A DNA stretch of 64,000 bases from Streptomyces sp. AW19M42 (GTDB taxonomy: Bacteria > Actinomycetota > Actinomycetes > Streptomycetales > Streptomycetaceae). Of this stretch, positions 31,281 through 40,337 are shown one piece after another. The stretch's first letter is position 1. Every line of letters begins with the position of its first letter. Below the pieces are notes generated by a model. That model did not search any database. It saw only the letters and a program-made list of their open reading frames with translations, and had not been told where the DNA came from. Location of the stretch: contig CBRG010000077.1 in NCBI GenBank assembly GCA_000470535.1, forward strand, positions 1 through 64,000, written 5' to 3'. A program made the position numbers and the translations under genes.

Positions 31281-33095
31281 TCAGTAGGGGTCGTATGGAT
31301 CGTACGAGTCGCCCCCGCCGTCCCCGTCGCCGCCTCGTTCGTCCCCCATGTCGCCCGACCCCGGACCCTGGCAGTTGCGCACCCGCGCACCGGGATCCCA
31401 GTCACCGAGAATGTCCCGGGCCCGGGCCTCGCCCCAACTCGTCGCGTACCAGGGCTCGTCCGATCCCCGCAGTGTCCGCTGGATCTCTTCGAGGGCGCAC
31501 GAGCGCAGCGGCTCCGGCAACGTGTCCAGGGCCGGCACGGCATCGGCGGAGAGGCCGCGGAGGTACTGAATGTCGATCGAGTGATGGTCGCCGTACCGCT
31601 GGACGTTCTGTTCGGCGATCAGTCCGTCCGGTGAGACCAGCCCGAAGGCCAGTACGCCGACGGCGGCACTCGCGGCGACGGCGCGCGGAAGCATCTTCGC
31701 GCCGAACACCCCGGCCGCCATGATCAGCAGGAGGACCACGCCCAGCCAGAGCTCGACCGCGGCCACGGAGATGCGCAGCCGGGTCAGACCGTAGGCATCG
31801 ACGTACAGATCCATGCGCCGCAGTGCGGAGGCGACGACGACGAGGGTGAGCAGACACAGCGTGCCGAGCACGGACCGCACGAGCGTACGGTCACGTGCTC
31901 CGCCGCGCGGTGCCCAGCGGAGCGCGAGGGCGATGACCAGCAGCGTGAGAACGGTGGCCCAGAGCAGCTGCCAGAAGCCCTCACGGGCGTACTGGGCGTA
32001 GCTGAGATGGGTCTCGGCCATCACCTTGTCGTAGCCACCGAGCAGCACCGTGAGCTGGATGGCGAGGAAGCCGGCGAAGAGCAGGTTCAGGACGATCAGC
32101 GGAAGCGCCCACTCCAGCCGACCACGTGCCGGGCCGGAAGGTACGGCCAGCGCGTCCCAGCGCACCGGTGCGGCGGCGGTGTACGCGGCCGCGAGCGCGC
32201 CCACGAGCCCGACCGCGGCGAGGAACAGCCGCCACGGGCCCTCGCCCACCGACACATCGGGCATCAGACTGCCCAGTACGTCGGCGAACGCGGCATCGGC
32301 GCTCGCGAAGAGCGCCCCGAACACGATGAGCAGCACGACCGCGGCGGCCGTGGAGCGGAACGCGACGCCCCAGCGCCCGCGGGAGCCGGCCATCCGGTCG
32401 CGTACCCCGTGGACTCCCCAGCCCAGCGATCCGGCGACGGAGGTGAGGAGTCCCAGCGAACCGAGGAAGATCCCGAGCCAGCCCCGGCTGCCGTGCAGTG
32501 CGAGCGAACCCACCGCCACGGCGGACACGACGGCTAGGAGGACCGGCCAGCCCGCGTCGCGGAGTGCCGGTACGGAGAGGAGCGCGAGGCCGCCGACGGC
32601 CCAGACGGCGGTCCACGGCCGGAGCCGACGGCCGGCCGCCCGTGCGGCGAAGTACGCCGCGAGCGCCGCCGGTACCGCCACGACGAGCAGGTTCAGGCCG
32701 ATCCCGTCACCGAGCAGCAGGGCGCTGAGCAGCGCGGTCGCCAGGACGGACCAGAGAGTGGCCGCGGGGATGAGCCCGGGTGCGGCGGGACGGATCCGGG
32801 TGAGTTCCGAGGGCGTCTGCCTGCCGGCATGCGCCCAGGGCGAGGACGGCTGCCGCGGGTGCGGCTGTCGCGCGTAGGCCGGCACCTTCGGCGGCTCCGG
32901 TACGGCGGCGCGCTCGTCCGGTACGGCGGAGTCCGGCGTATGGGACCGCGCGGGCGCCGGTACGGGTTTGGACATCTGCACCCCGGCCGGCACCGCCTCG
33001 GGCGTTCGCGCCTCGGCCGGTCCGGGCTGATCCGCCGGCTCGGGCGGACCCGGCGCGCGCTCAGGCCGGGGTGATTCTGCTCTGTGATCGGACAT
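31281..33095 (-). CDS. DUF4173 integral membrane protein
   Basis: 604 residues from an ATG preceded by GGAGGGG. The N-terminal ~115 residues are Pro/Glu-rich and disordered. The rest contains about eleven membrane helices, e.g. LIPAATLWSVLATALLSALL, LLVVAVPAALAAYFAARAAG and AAAVVLLIVFGALFASADAA, and the DUF4173 landmark FGALFASADAAFADVLGSLM. A C-terminal cytoplasmic or extracellular segment (LPEPLRSCALEEIQRTLRGS) ends in an acidic Gly/Asp/Tyr tail. The family's role is unknown. It is convergent with the MFS gene and not obviously in an operon with the upstream ADP-ribosylglycohydrolase (227-base gap). Confidence 0.85.
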   Translation of the reverse strand: MSDHRAESPRPERAPGPPEPADQPGPAEARTPEAVPAGVQMSKPVPAPARSHTPDSAVPDERAAVPEPPKVPAYARQPHPRQPSSPWAHAGRQTPSELTRIRPAAPGLIPAATLWSVLATALLSALLLGDGIGLNLLVVAVPAALAAYFAARAAGRRLRPWTAVWAVGGLALLSVPALRDAGWPVLLAVVSAVAVGSLALHGSRGWLGIFLGSLGLLTSVAGSLGWGVHGVRDRMAGSRGRWGVAFRSTAAAVVLLIVFGALFASADAAFADVLGSLMPDVSVGEGPWRLFLAAVGLVGALAAAYTAAAPVRWDALAVPSGPARGRLEWALPLIVLNLLFAGFLAIQLTVLLGGYDKVMAETHLSYAQYAREGFWQLLWATVLTLLVIALALRWAPRGGARDRTLVRSVLGTLCLLTLVVVASALRRMDLYVDAYGLTRLRISVAAVELWLGVVLLLIMAAGVFGAKMLPRAVAASAAVGVLAFGLVSPDGLIAEQNVQRYGDHHSIDIQYLRGLSADAVPALDTLPEPLRSCALEEIQRTLRGSDEPWYATSWGEARARDILGDWDPGARVRNCQGPGSGDMGDERGGDGDGGGDSYDPYDPY

Positions 33096-33322
33096 GGGAC
33101 CCCTCCCCACCGAGGTCCGCCCACGCGAGCCCTGGGCAGCGCGCGGCCCCCCGGCGTCTCTTTCGGTGCGCACCCGTCGTAATGATCACCGAGGGCGGCG
33201 TGGCCGAAAGAGTAACCCCCCGTTACCGTCGTCGGCCGAACGGGGAAGCGCTGTGGCAGTACCGTGACAGTCGGGTATGGTGCGCCGCCTCTGCCGCGCC
33301 GCTCAGTCGGCCAGGCGCTCCG

Positions 33323-34219
33323 TTACCGCGCCATCCAGTCGGGCAGCCGCTCCGTCTTCGCGGTCCAGTCCGCCGGTGGCGCACCGGCCGCGCCCGCCGC
33401 GACCACCCCGCCGACGATCGCGCAGGTCGTGTCGACGTCTCCGCCCGCCTGAGCGGTCACCCAGAAGGCCTCCTCGAAATCGCCGAGGCTGCGGGCCGCG
33501 GACCAGAGTGCGAAGGGGACGGTGTCGTGCGCGCTGGTGCGACGGCCGTTGCCGAGGACCGCGGCGACCGTTCCGGCGTCGCGGTAGTCGAGCATGTCGC
33601 GGGCCCTGCGCAGTCCCGCACCGACCGCGCTGCGCGGTACGAGCGCGATGACGCCGTCGAGGAGGTCGGTCGGCTTCGGCGGGCCGGTGGGCGACGCGGC
33701 GAGCGAAGCGGCCGCTGCCACCGCCATCGCGCCCACGACCGCTTCCCGGTGCTGGTGGGTCGGGTACGAGGAGATCTCGGCCTGGTGCGTGGCCTGCTCG
33801 GGGTCGTCCGCGTACCAGGCACCGAGCGGGGCGATGCGCATCGACGAGCCGTTGCCCCACGAGCCCTGGCCCTTGAACAGCGCGGAGGCCAGCTCCCGCC
33901 AGTCCCCGCCCTCCCGGACCAGCCTGAGCAGGCGGTTCACGGCGGGACCGTAGCCGCGGTCGAAATCGTGGTGCACCGCGAAGGAACGGGCGAGCGCGTC
34001 CTGATCGATACGGTCGTGCTCGCGGAGTACGGACAGGACCGAACAGGCCATTTCCGTGTCGTCGGTCCACTGCCAGGGCCCCGGGGGCAGGAAGCGGTCC
34101 TTCAGGAGTGGATAGTTGGCGGGCACAAAGAACTGTGAGCCCAGGGCGTCTCCCACGGAGAGGCCGCGCAGGCTGGCAAGGGCGCGTTCGAAGCGCTGGT
34201 CGGAAGCCGATTCGGTCAT
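33323..34219 (-). CDS. ADP-ribosylglycohydrolase family protein
   Basis: 298 residues from the ATG at 34219 (MTESASDQRFERALASLRGL). The dimagnesium motifs of the DraG/ARH family are present: LSVGDALGSQFFVPANYP, PWQWTDDTEMACSVL (TDDT metal ligands), WGNGSSMRIAPLGAWY, and the C-terminal QAGGDVDTTCAIVGGVVAAG (DxDT). It should remove ADP-ribose from proteins or small molecules in the cytoplasm. The stop of the upstream histidine phosphatase gene is only ten bases before its start, so the two are co-transcribed. A neighbouring Nudix-HTH regulator of the NrtR type (17.0 kb) also suggests ADP-ribose chemistry, though it is distant. Confidence 0.93.
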   Translation of the reverse strand: MTESASDQRFERALASLRGLSVGDALGSQFFVPANYPLLKDRFLPPGPWQWTDDTEMACSVLSVLREHDRIDQDALARSFAVHHDFDRGYGPAVNRLLRLVREGGDWRELASALFKGQGSWGNGSSMRIAPLGAWYADDPEQATHQAEISSYPTHQHREAVVGAMAVAAAASLAASPTGPPKPTDLLDGVIALVPRSAVGAGLRRARDMLDYRDAGTVAAVLGNGRRTSAHDTVPFALWSAARSLGDFEEAFWVTAQAGGDVDTTCAIVGGVVAAGAAGAPPADWTAKTERLPDWMAR

Positions 34220-34229
34220 CGGTTCCACT

Positions 34230-34889
34230 CTATCCGGTGATGCCGTACGGCTCAGGAGTGCGCCAGCGCTCGAACGGCCGGTCAAGTGTGTAGCGCCCGT
34301 CCTTGCCGAGCACCAGCGTCCGCAACTCGCCGTTGCCCGGATTCGAGAGGGATTCGAATTCGGCCACGGACCAGTGGAACCAGCGCATACAGAACAGCCG
34401 CATGGTCAGACCGTGCGTGACCAGCAGGACGTTCGGCGGGTGGTCCGGGGCCTCGAAACTCCGGTGCAGGCTTTCCAGGAAGGCTCCCACCCGGTCGTAC
34501 ACATCCGCCCCTGACTCGCCCTGCGCGAAACGGTAGAAGAAGTGCCCGTAGGCGTCCCGGTACGCCTTCTGCAGCCTGACGTCGCCCCGTTCCTGCCAGT
34601 TGCCCCAGTCCTGCTCGCGCAGCCGGGGCTCCTCCCGCACCCGCACGCGTTCGAGGTCGAGGCCGAAGGACCTGAACGTCTCGTGCGTGCGGCGGTAGGG
34701 CGAGACGTACACGCTGACCTGCTCGCCGTCGAAGAGCTCGCGCAGCCGCACCCCGGTCTCCCGGGCCTGCCGCAGCCCTGTCGAGGTGAGCCTCAGCGCA
34801 TGATCGGGCTCACGTTCGTACACCGTGTCGTCGGCATTGCCCTCGGACTCGCCGTGGCGGACGAGGACAATGCGTTGCGGTCTTGCCAT
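34230..34889 (-). CDS. Histidine phosphatase superfamily (phosphoglycerate mutase-like)
   Basis: 219 residues. The catalytic RHG motif is near the N-terminus (RIVLVRHGESEGNADDTVYE). The conserved Arg/Glu (VSPYRRTHETFRSFGLD, LREQDWGNWQERGDVRLQKA) and the second His (NVLLVTHGLTMRLFCMRWFH) complete the active site. The size fits small phosphatases of the GpmB/CobC group rather than true phosphoglycerate mutase. The substrate cannot be read from the sequence. It is the first gene of a pair with the ADP-ribosylglycohydrolase, which may hint at a phosphoribosyl metabolite; that is inference. Confidence 0.92.
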   Translation of the reverse strand: MARPQRIVLVRHGESEGNADDTVYEREPDHALRLTSTGLRQARETGVRLRELFDGEQVSVYVSPYRRTHETFRSFGLDLERVRVREEPRLREQDWGNWQERGDVRLQKAYRDAYGHFFYRFAQGESGADVYDRVGAFLESLHRSFEAPDHPPNVLLVTHGLTMRLFCMRWFHWSVAEFESLSNPGNGELRTLVLGKDGRYTLDRPFERWRTPEPYGITG

Positions 34890-34983
34890 GTACCGACCCT
34901 AAGCGTTGTCCCCCGGTCACCGCGTTCGAGCGATTGGCCGGATCTCGGCTGTCGGGCGGAACGGGTGGGACGCGAGTGTCCGC

Positions 34984-35589
34984 TCACACCGTCCACGACG
35001 GTTCGAGCTGCACGACGTCACCGGAGAGCGCCGCCACGTCGTCCTCGGTCTGCGCCCGCTGCGCGAGCCGATCGACACTCCCCGCCCGGTATTTGCCGCG
35101 TTCCGCGCTCGACTGCCACATGGAGAGGACCAGGAACTCATGGCCCGGCGCTTCTCCGAAGACCCCTCGCAGCATTCCGGGCGATCCGGCCATCGCCGGA
35201 TTCCACACCCGCTGCTGCATCAGCGCGAAGTGCTCGACCCGGTCCTCGTGCACCCTGCTGTGCGCCACCCTGAGCACGTCCGCGTCGGTGAACCCGGGTT
35301 CGAAGCCGGTCTTCACGTCGAAGCGGTACTCGAACAGCTTGACCTGTATGTCGTTGCACGTACCCGACTGCGCGGCGGCCAGGGCATCGTGCCCGCGTGC
35401 CATGAACGAGTCGTAGAAGACCCGGTTCTCCCAGAACGCGAAGACGTGCGCCACCTCCGGCCTGCCACGGCTCCAGCCACCGCCCTGTCCTCTGAACCCC
35501 GGCTCCCCCAGCAGCCCCGCCCATTTGCGCTGCCCCCGCTCAAAACCGCGACGGTCGACCACATTGCAGCGAATCCACTTGACCAGCAC
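34984..35589 (-). CDS. DUF4937 (YdbC-like) protein
   Basis: 201 residues from the GTG at 35589 (VLVKWIRCNVVDRRGFERGQ). The ORF upstream of this start lacks conserved sequence. The domain shows two repeats of a ferredoxin-like alpha-beta fold: RKWAGLLGEPGFRGQGGGWS with HVFAFWENRVFYDSFMARGH, and a second half HEFLVLSMWQSSAERGKYRA. This matches the DUF4937/YdbC family of monooxygenase-like dimeric alpha-beta barrels. Trp and His residues line the expected cleft. The function is unknown. It is separated by 94 bases from the histidine phosphatase gene on the same strand. Confidence 0.8.
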   Translation of the reverse strand: MLVKWIRCNVVDRRGFERGQRKWAGLLGEPGFRGQGGGWSRGRPEVAHVFAFWENRVFYDSFMARGHDALAAAQSGTCNDIQVKLFEYRFDVKTGFEPGFTDADVLRVAHSRVHEDRVEHFALMQQRVWNPAMAGSPGMLRGVFGEAPGHEFLVLSMWQSSAERGKYRAGSVDRLAQRAQTEDDVAALSGDVVQLEPSWTV

Positions 35590-35818
35590 GGCCCCATCGT
35601 ACGGGTGACGGACATGGCGTGGGTCACGCTCTCGTGGAGTGCACCGGAACCGGCCGCGCAACGGTCCGCCGCGGCGGATTCCGTACCGGGCCGGCCGGTC
35701 CGGGCGGTGGCCCGATTCCGACGTCCATGGCCAAGCCGGTTGGTTTCACCGACAGTTACGGAGATGATCTGGGGATAGAGCCGGGGCGACGGCCCCACGG
35801 GCGAAGGAGGAAAGTCCG

Positions 35819-36355
35819 ATGAGCACGCCCAACAAGGACATCGAGAAGGTTGAGGTGAGGGTCAAGTGGGACCCCAGCCCTCACGGCGATCCCCCCAATG
35901 ACCTCGACATCATCGCGGCGACCTACTCGACCGAGGAGCCGTACGGCAGCCCCGCCTACCTCGTCCATTTCGACAGCCGTGCGCCCGACGGCACGATCAC
36001 GCTCGACCGGGACAGCCGGACCGGTCAGGGGCTGGGGTACGACGAGGTGATGACGCTGGAGCTGGACCGGCTGTCGGAGTCGTACACCCGGGTCATCGTC
36101 GGTGTGGCCATACAGCAGCGCGACGGCCACAAGACCTTCGACACCGTGGAGAACACCGCCGTACAGGTCCGCGAGGGCTACGACATCCTGGCCGAGAGCG
36201 ACTTCTCCGGGGTCAGCGACGCGACAGCGGCCGTCGTCGCCGAGTTCGTCCGCGACACCACGGGAGCCTGGCAGTTCCACGCCACGGTACGGGGCTTCGA
36301 CGGGGACCCCGACTCGTTCGCCGCGACGATGGGGAACCGCCCGACCGGAGTGTGA
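35819..36355 (+). CDS. TerD-family stress protein
   Basis: 178 residues from an ATG with GAAGGAGG ahead of it. The sequence VEVRVKWDPSPHGDPPNDLD, YLVHFDSRAPDGTITLDRDS and ITLDRDSRTGQGLGYDEVMT then ELDRLSESYTRVIVGVAIQQ belongs to the TerD/CABP domain, whose Asp-rich loops bind calcium in the family. The domain is associated with tellurite and envelope stress and with differentiation in Streptomyces. Here it is a solitary gene without terZABCE neighbours, followed by a clear terminator. Confidence 0.9.
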   Translation: MSTPNKDIEKVEVRVKWDPSPHGDPPNDLDIIAATYSTEEPYGSPAYLVHFDSRAPDGTITLDRDSRTGQGLGYDEVMTLELDRLSESYTRVIVGVAIQQRDGHKTFDTVENTAVQVREGYDILAESDFSGVSDATAAVVAEFVRDTTGAWQFHATVRGFDGDPDSFAATMGNRPTGV

Positions 36356-36397
36356 GGCTTCGGTTGCCCGGCCGGCGGGTGAGGCTTCGGATACGGG

Positions 36398-36436
36398 ACG
36401 GGGCGGGAAGGTCTCCGAGGAGGTCTTCCCGCCCCG
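36398..36436. terminator. Terminator hairpin after the TerD gene
   Basis: Perfect 13-bp arms ACGGGGCGGGAAG (36398-36410) and its complement (36424-36436) lie about 45 bases after the stop codon. Confidence 0.8.
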
Positions 36437-36529
36437 TGCCTGCCGCGGTGCGCGGCTCAGCCGTCGCGCCTCAAGGCGCTCTGTTTGGTCACCCGGGTCG
36501 TCTCCGGAGACCGGAAGAGTCATCTTGAA

Positions 36530-37223
36530 CTGAAGCCAGGGACGGTCTTCTCTGATCGCGGAGCGGCCGGACGAACTGCGGTGTCGGGGTGTAGGCCGAG
36601 GACGCTCGCGAGAACCGGTGCGGCCAGGTCACCGGAGAGCGCGACCAGGGCCGTGTTTCGGGCTGGCCTCGTGTCGATGCCGTGCGCCAGGAGTTTCGAG
36701 CCAAGGCCGGTCTGTGAGGTGGGACGGCCCGGGACGAGGCCAGGGAAGAGCCATGGCTCGCCTCGGTCGGTGCGGGTGAGGGCGGCCCGGGTGTGGGGCG
36801 CTTCCGCCAGCCGGTGCAGGAGTCTGGCGAGCCGGGGCGGCAGCAGGATCGGGTGCCGACCGATGGTGAGGTAGCTGTTGCCATCGCGGCGGGTGCTGGA
36901 CGGGCCGTTCGACTTGGCCTGTCCAACGGTGCCGCAGCTCACGCAGGTGTGCTGAGAGCTTCCCAGCAGGACACGCAGAGCGGAGAGTTGTCCGGTCGGC
37001 GGGTGACCGGCATGCGGGGTTGGCCGCAGGAGGCGCATTCCTCGACGACGTCCGCGTCGACGCGGTAGCAGGAGTAAAACAGCGGTCCAGTACGGCTTTT
37101 GTCGCTGTTCGGCTCGCCGACGGTCGCGAGCCTTGCTCATAGTCCCACGGGGCGACGGATCGTGGTCCGGCGGGCAGCCGGCAACGGCCGGAGAAGTGTT
37201 TCGCCTGCGGTCTTGCGGATCAT
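36530..37223 (-). pseudogene. Zinc-ribbon protein of an integrase module, degenerate
   Basis: On the - strand an ATG at 37223 overlaps the HTH stop codon (ATGA) and begins MIRKTAGETLLRPLPAARRT then TIRRPVGL, ending at an early stop. Later pieces in other frames read CYRVDADVVEECASCGQPRM and RRPDNSPLCVSCWEA (Cys-x2-Cys pairs), then HTCVSCGTVGQAKSNGPS. They continue with YLTIGRHPILLPPRLARLLH and LLAHGIDTRPARNTALVALS. This order matches a Streptomyces family that accompanies tyrosine recombinases: repeated zinc ribbons and a C-terminal helical domain. Multiple stops and frame changes show it is dead. Confidence 0.6.
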
Positions 37224-37462
37224 CTCGTGACGACGCGGACTTCGATGAGGTCGCCGGGTTGGCAGCCGAGGATCTCGCAGAGCGCCGCGAGGGTGTCCGT
37301 CGAAAGCCGTTGTGGGGGCTGGGTGACCAGGCGGAATACCTGTTCCCGGGACAGGGTGGCGCCTCGCTCAGCGAGCGGGCCGACCAGGTCGGTCGTCTGG
37401 AACATCTGCCGGGTGGCCATGATCTGCCGCAGGTGCCACTGGTAGCCCATCTTCTTGATCAC
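37220..37462 (-). CDS. HTH (Cro/C1-type, HTH_26-like) regulator of the integrase module
   Basis: 80 residues from a GTG at 37462. The XRE-type HTH is ATRQMFQTTDLVGPLAERGA, TLSREQVFRLVTQPPQRLST and DTLAALCEILGCQPGDLIEV. This small protein commonly lies between a tyrosine recombinase gene and the zinc-ribbon gene in Streptomyces, sharing an ATGA overlap with the latter, as here. It is the only intact reading frame of the three. Both flanking partners are broken, so it may persist without a function. Confidence 0.78.
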   Translation of the reverse strand: MIKKMGYQWHLRQIMATRQMFQTTDLVGPLAERGATLSREQVFRLVTQPPQRLSTDTLAALCEILGCQPGDLIEVRVVTR

Positions 37463-37468
37463 GTCTCG

Positions 37469-37621
37469 TCATCCCCAGAGTCCGGCGGGCCTTTCCTTCA
37501 ACATCCGCTGGAGCCGCCGGTTGCGGTACTCGTCCGAGACGCCGGTGCAGATCGCGGTGGTGCTGGCGTAGGCGTGGCCGACCTGCTGCTGGATTATCTT
37601 GAGCTGGCTCGCCCCATCGTG
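37469..37621 (-). pseudogene. Tyrosine recombinase (integrase) C-terminal remnant, Tyr replaced by Cys
   Basis: On the - strand the frame ending at 37469 reads ASQLKIIQQQVGHAYASTTA then ICTGVSDEYRNRRLQRMLKE and RPAGLWG before the stop. Intact relatives have AIYTGVSDEYRN, in which Tyr is the nucleophile. Here the codon TGC (37547-37549 on the complement) replaces TAC. The conserved GHAYASTT segment precedes it. The rest of the gene is missing upstream. It belongs to the same module as the following HTH and zinc-ribbon genes. Confidence 0.7.
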
Positions 37622-37730
37622 TGCTGACCTGCGTGTTCGCATCGCAGTGCTTGCACATGACGTAGCGGATGAGATAACGGGTGCTTCCTCCGCCGAAGGC
37701 GGATCGTTACCGACCTCGGACTGTCTCCAT

Positions 37731-37782
37731 GTGCTAGCGGCATGCCGTCTCTCTATGCGCTAGCGGCATGCCGTCTCTCTAT
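37731..37782. repeat. 26-bp tandem repeat, two copies
   Basis: A 26-base unit, G(T/C)GCTAGCGGCATGCCGTCT followed by CTCTAT, is repeated head-to-tail at 37731-37756 and 37757-37782 with one mismatch. It lies upstream of the integrase remnant in a stretch (37.63-38.1 kb) without a recognisable gene, and may mark a former attachment or control site. Confidence 0.75.
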
Positions 37783-38078
37783 AGCCGCAGGGCGCTCCCG
37801 CAGATCAGAATCTTTGATCATTACTCTCGAGGGTCCACCTCTGGGCAGAGCCCAAAGCCCTCGTCGCGCACGTCCAGTGGAACGCCAGATATCCACTCAA
37901 ATGGATGACGTCATCTTTTCCCATTTCTGATGGGCCGCCTCCAGAATCCTGATGAGGAGGTCACCGTTTCGGATCGGACGCGCATAGACCCCATGGGGCG
38001 CGAACTGAAATCGGACAGGACGGCCTCGAATCTGGTTAGGGGCTCATTTGAGCAAAGCAGGCAGTTACGGTTTCGTCT

Positions 38079-38109
38079 GTCTGGCACATCTCGTCGGGGT
38101 GTGCCAGAC
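38079..38109. repeat. Perfect 10-bp inverted repeat upstream of a small ORF
   Basis: GTCTGGCACA (38079-38088) and its complement TGTGCCAGAC (38100-38109) flank an 11-base loop and end 15 bases before the TTG of the small membrane ORF. This could be an operator or an RNA hairpin controlling that ORF. Confidence 0.6.
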
Positions 38110-38124
38110 CGGAAGGGAATTGCC

Positions 38125-38244
38125 TTGACCTCCATTCACGTTGCTCTTGTAGCAGGGGTGTTCGTCCTGGCCGCGGCCATCATCGGCCCGGTCACGGCGT
38201 ACTTCCTGACCCTCCGCGCCGATCGAAAGCGCCTGGACCCCTGA
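38125..38244 (+). CDS. Putative small single-span membrane protein
   Basis: A 39-codon frame begins with TTG at 38125, with GGAAGGGA seven bases before it. The peptide, beginning MTSIHVALVAGVFVLAAAII and ending TAYFLTLRADRKRLDP, is one long hydrophobic helix followed by a basic tail, which would orient the C-terminus to the cytoplasm. An inverted repeat precedes it. It may be a phage- or element-encoded small protein or a non-functional frame; there is no second piece of evidence. It lies between the integrase module and the IS remnant. Confidence 0.4.
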   Translation: MTSIHVALVAGVFVLAAAIIGPVTAYFLTLRADRKRLDP

Positions 38245-38365
38245 CCTCGGGCTTTCGCGTGGCTGGCTGTCCGATGCGTGATCGGAAACGCGAAGAACGC
38301 TCCTGACCTGCAACGATGGGACTTATCTAAGGTCCGGGTCGTCGCATGAAAGAAGCACTCCTCGG

Positions 38366-39744
38366 GTGAAGAGGCGTATCGGGTCCTATCCGCGTGTCCG
38401 CATCGAAGGCGGCGGGAGCGGGGTGGTCTCGCAGGCCGGCGGAGTGCTGCTGGTCGAGACCGCCCGTAAGCCCGGCCTGGACAGGGCGATATCGGCGGCA
38501 CTGACGCCGTGGCGGCGGCCTCGGGCTGTGCCTGATCCGGGCAAGATCCTGCTGGACGTGGCTCTCGCGGTCGCGCTGGGCGGAGACTGCCTGGCCGATG
38601 CGGGGATGGTGCGGGCCGAGCCGACGGTGTTCGGGCCGGTGGCCTGCGGCCCCACGGTCTCCCGGCTGATCGACACCCTCGCCGCGGCCGGGGGGCAAGG
38701 CCCTGACCGCGATCCGCTCGGCCCGGGCCGAAGTACGCGAGCACGTCTGGACGTTGGCCAAGGGCACGGTACCGGATGCGGCAGGTCAGGTGATCGTGGA
38801 CCTGGACGGAGCGCTGGTGTTGGCCCACTCCGACAAGCAGGACGCGGCCGCGACCTGGAAAAAATGGTTCGGACATCACCCCCCCCTGATGGGCTTCGTC
38901 GAACCACGGAAGCGGCGGCACCGGAGGGCCGGTAGCAGCCCTGCTGCGGCCTGGGAACGCGGGATCCAACACCGCCGCCGACCACATCACCGCCACCCGG
39001 CTCGCCCTGGCCCAGCTCCCCAAGCGCCACCGCCGCGGACGGTCCGCACTGATCCGTACCGACTCCGCGGGCGGCACCCACGAGTTCTTCGCCTGGCTCA
39101 CGAAGCGGGGCAAGGTGGCTGTCGTACTCGGTCGGAACGACCATCACCGAGCAGATCCATCAGGCCGTGCTGAGGGTCCCGGCCTCCGCCTGGGCCCCGG
39201 CGGTCGAGCCGGGCGGCGAGATCCGCGAGGGCGCCTGGACCGCCGAACTCGACGGCGACGCCCTCAAGGGCTGGCCGAAAGGGATGCGGCTGATCGTCCG
39301 CAAGGAACGGCCCCACCCCTGAGCCCAGTTGCGGTTCACCGACGCCGACGGACTGCGGCTCACCTGCTTCGCCACCAACACGACAGGATCGAAGATCACC
39401 GATCTCGAACTGTGGCCCTGCCCCCGGGCCAGGGCAGAGGACGGTATGCGCAACGCACGGGCCACCGGCCTGCGGAACCTTCCCCCGCACCAGACCGCGC
39501 AGAACCGGGTCCGGCTGGAGATCGTCCAGCTCGCCCTCGACCTGCTCGCCTGGACGCCGATGCTCACCTTGACCGGCAAACCCCGCCCCCGGGAGCCCGC
39601 CGCGCGGCTGCGGCTGTTCTCCGCCACTGCCAACTCATCACCGCCGCTCGCCGACGGCACCGGCGATTCGCCCGCCACTGGCCGTGGACCGACGTGGTAA
39701 CAGAAGCGATCAGCCGGCTCGACGCCCTCCCGAACCCAGGCTGA
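38366..39744 (+). mobile_element. IS1380-family transposase, degenerate
   Basis: The frame starts SYPRVRIEGGGSGVVSQAGG and VLLVETARKPGLDRAISAAL, characteristic of Streptomyces IS1380 transposases. It then shifts: a G-run of six near 38697 moves ALTAIRSARAEVREHVWTLA out of frame, and a further change near 38908 shifts SNTAADHITATRLALAQLPK. RTDSAGGTHEFFAWLTKRGK keeps one catalytic Asp. An in-frame TGA at 39320-39322 interrupts before AQLRFTDADGLRLTCFATNT. The C-terminal LPNPG end is kept. The element cannot encode an active enzyme. Its exact ends are not clear; the sequence GAAAGGTCGAGGCTA at about 39895 may be near the 3' terminal repeat. Confidence 0.8.
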
Positions 39745-40337
39745 CCAGCAACAACCCGACCCGACGAGCAGAAGAGCCACCGACCGGGACCGTGGAACCC
39801 GGCGTCCACCCGATACGACGATCGGGCCACCTACATGCCCACCCCCGCGACAGAACGATGAATCGGCCGCCAGCCGACGCTGACGACCGATCACGAAAGG
39901 TCGAGGCTAACCTTTTCGCAACGAGATTCGAGGATCGAGCGTGCAGTCAAGCCGACGCGCGGAAAGCCTCACGAGCAGTCCTCCGGACCCGAGCGGCCCC
40001 GTCGTGAGGTAACGGTCCGCTGGTCAGGCAGGGTTTCAAGGGGCACTCGGGGTAATCTGCCCGGCTCGGAGGACTTGCTCGTCTGATCGAATGCGACCGA
40101 GTCGGACCACTCCTGCGCTGTTAAGTGCGCGGATCTTTCGGCGAAGTACCCATCCGTAGGCACGCCTACAGCATAGGATCGTGCCGCGCCACCGGGGTCC
40201 CGCCCGCCCCTTCTGCCCCATCCGTTACGGCGCAGATGATGTGCCGACGTCCCCCAACCAAGCCCCCCACACAATCCGTTAACAGGTATCTGCGTGTCAC
40301 CGATACTCAGCACCGGTTCCGGCGATGGAGCCGCGCA
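39745..40337. other. No recognisable gene
   Basis: About 590 bases separate the IS1380 remnant from the sensor kinase start. The first part probably includes the 3' end of the IS. No protein or RNA gene is recognisable; the promoter of the kinase operon must lie in the right half. Confidence 0.5.

Noticed and set aside
39892-39914. AAGGTCGAGGCTAACCTT as an iron-regulator (DmdR/IdeR) box
   Set aside because: It needs an extra base relative to the TTAGGTTAGGCTAACCTAA consensus, and it lies at the probable 3' end of the dead IS1380 element with no iron gene adjacent.
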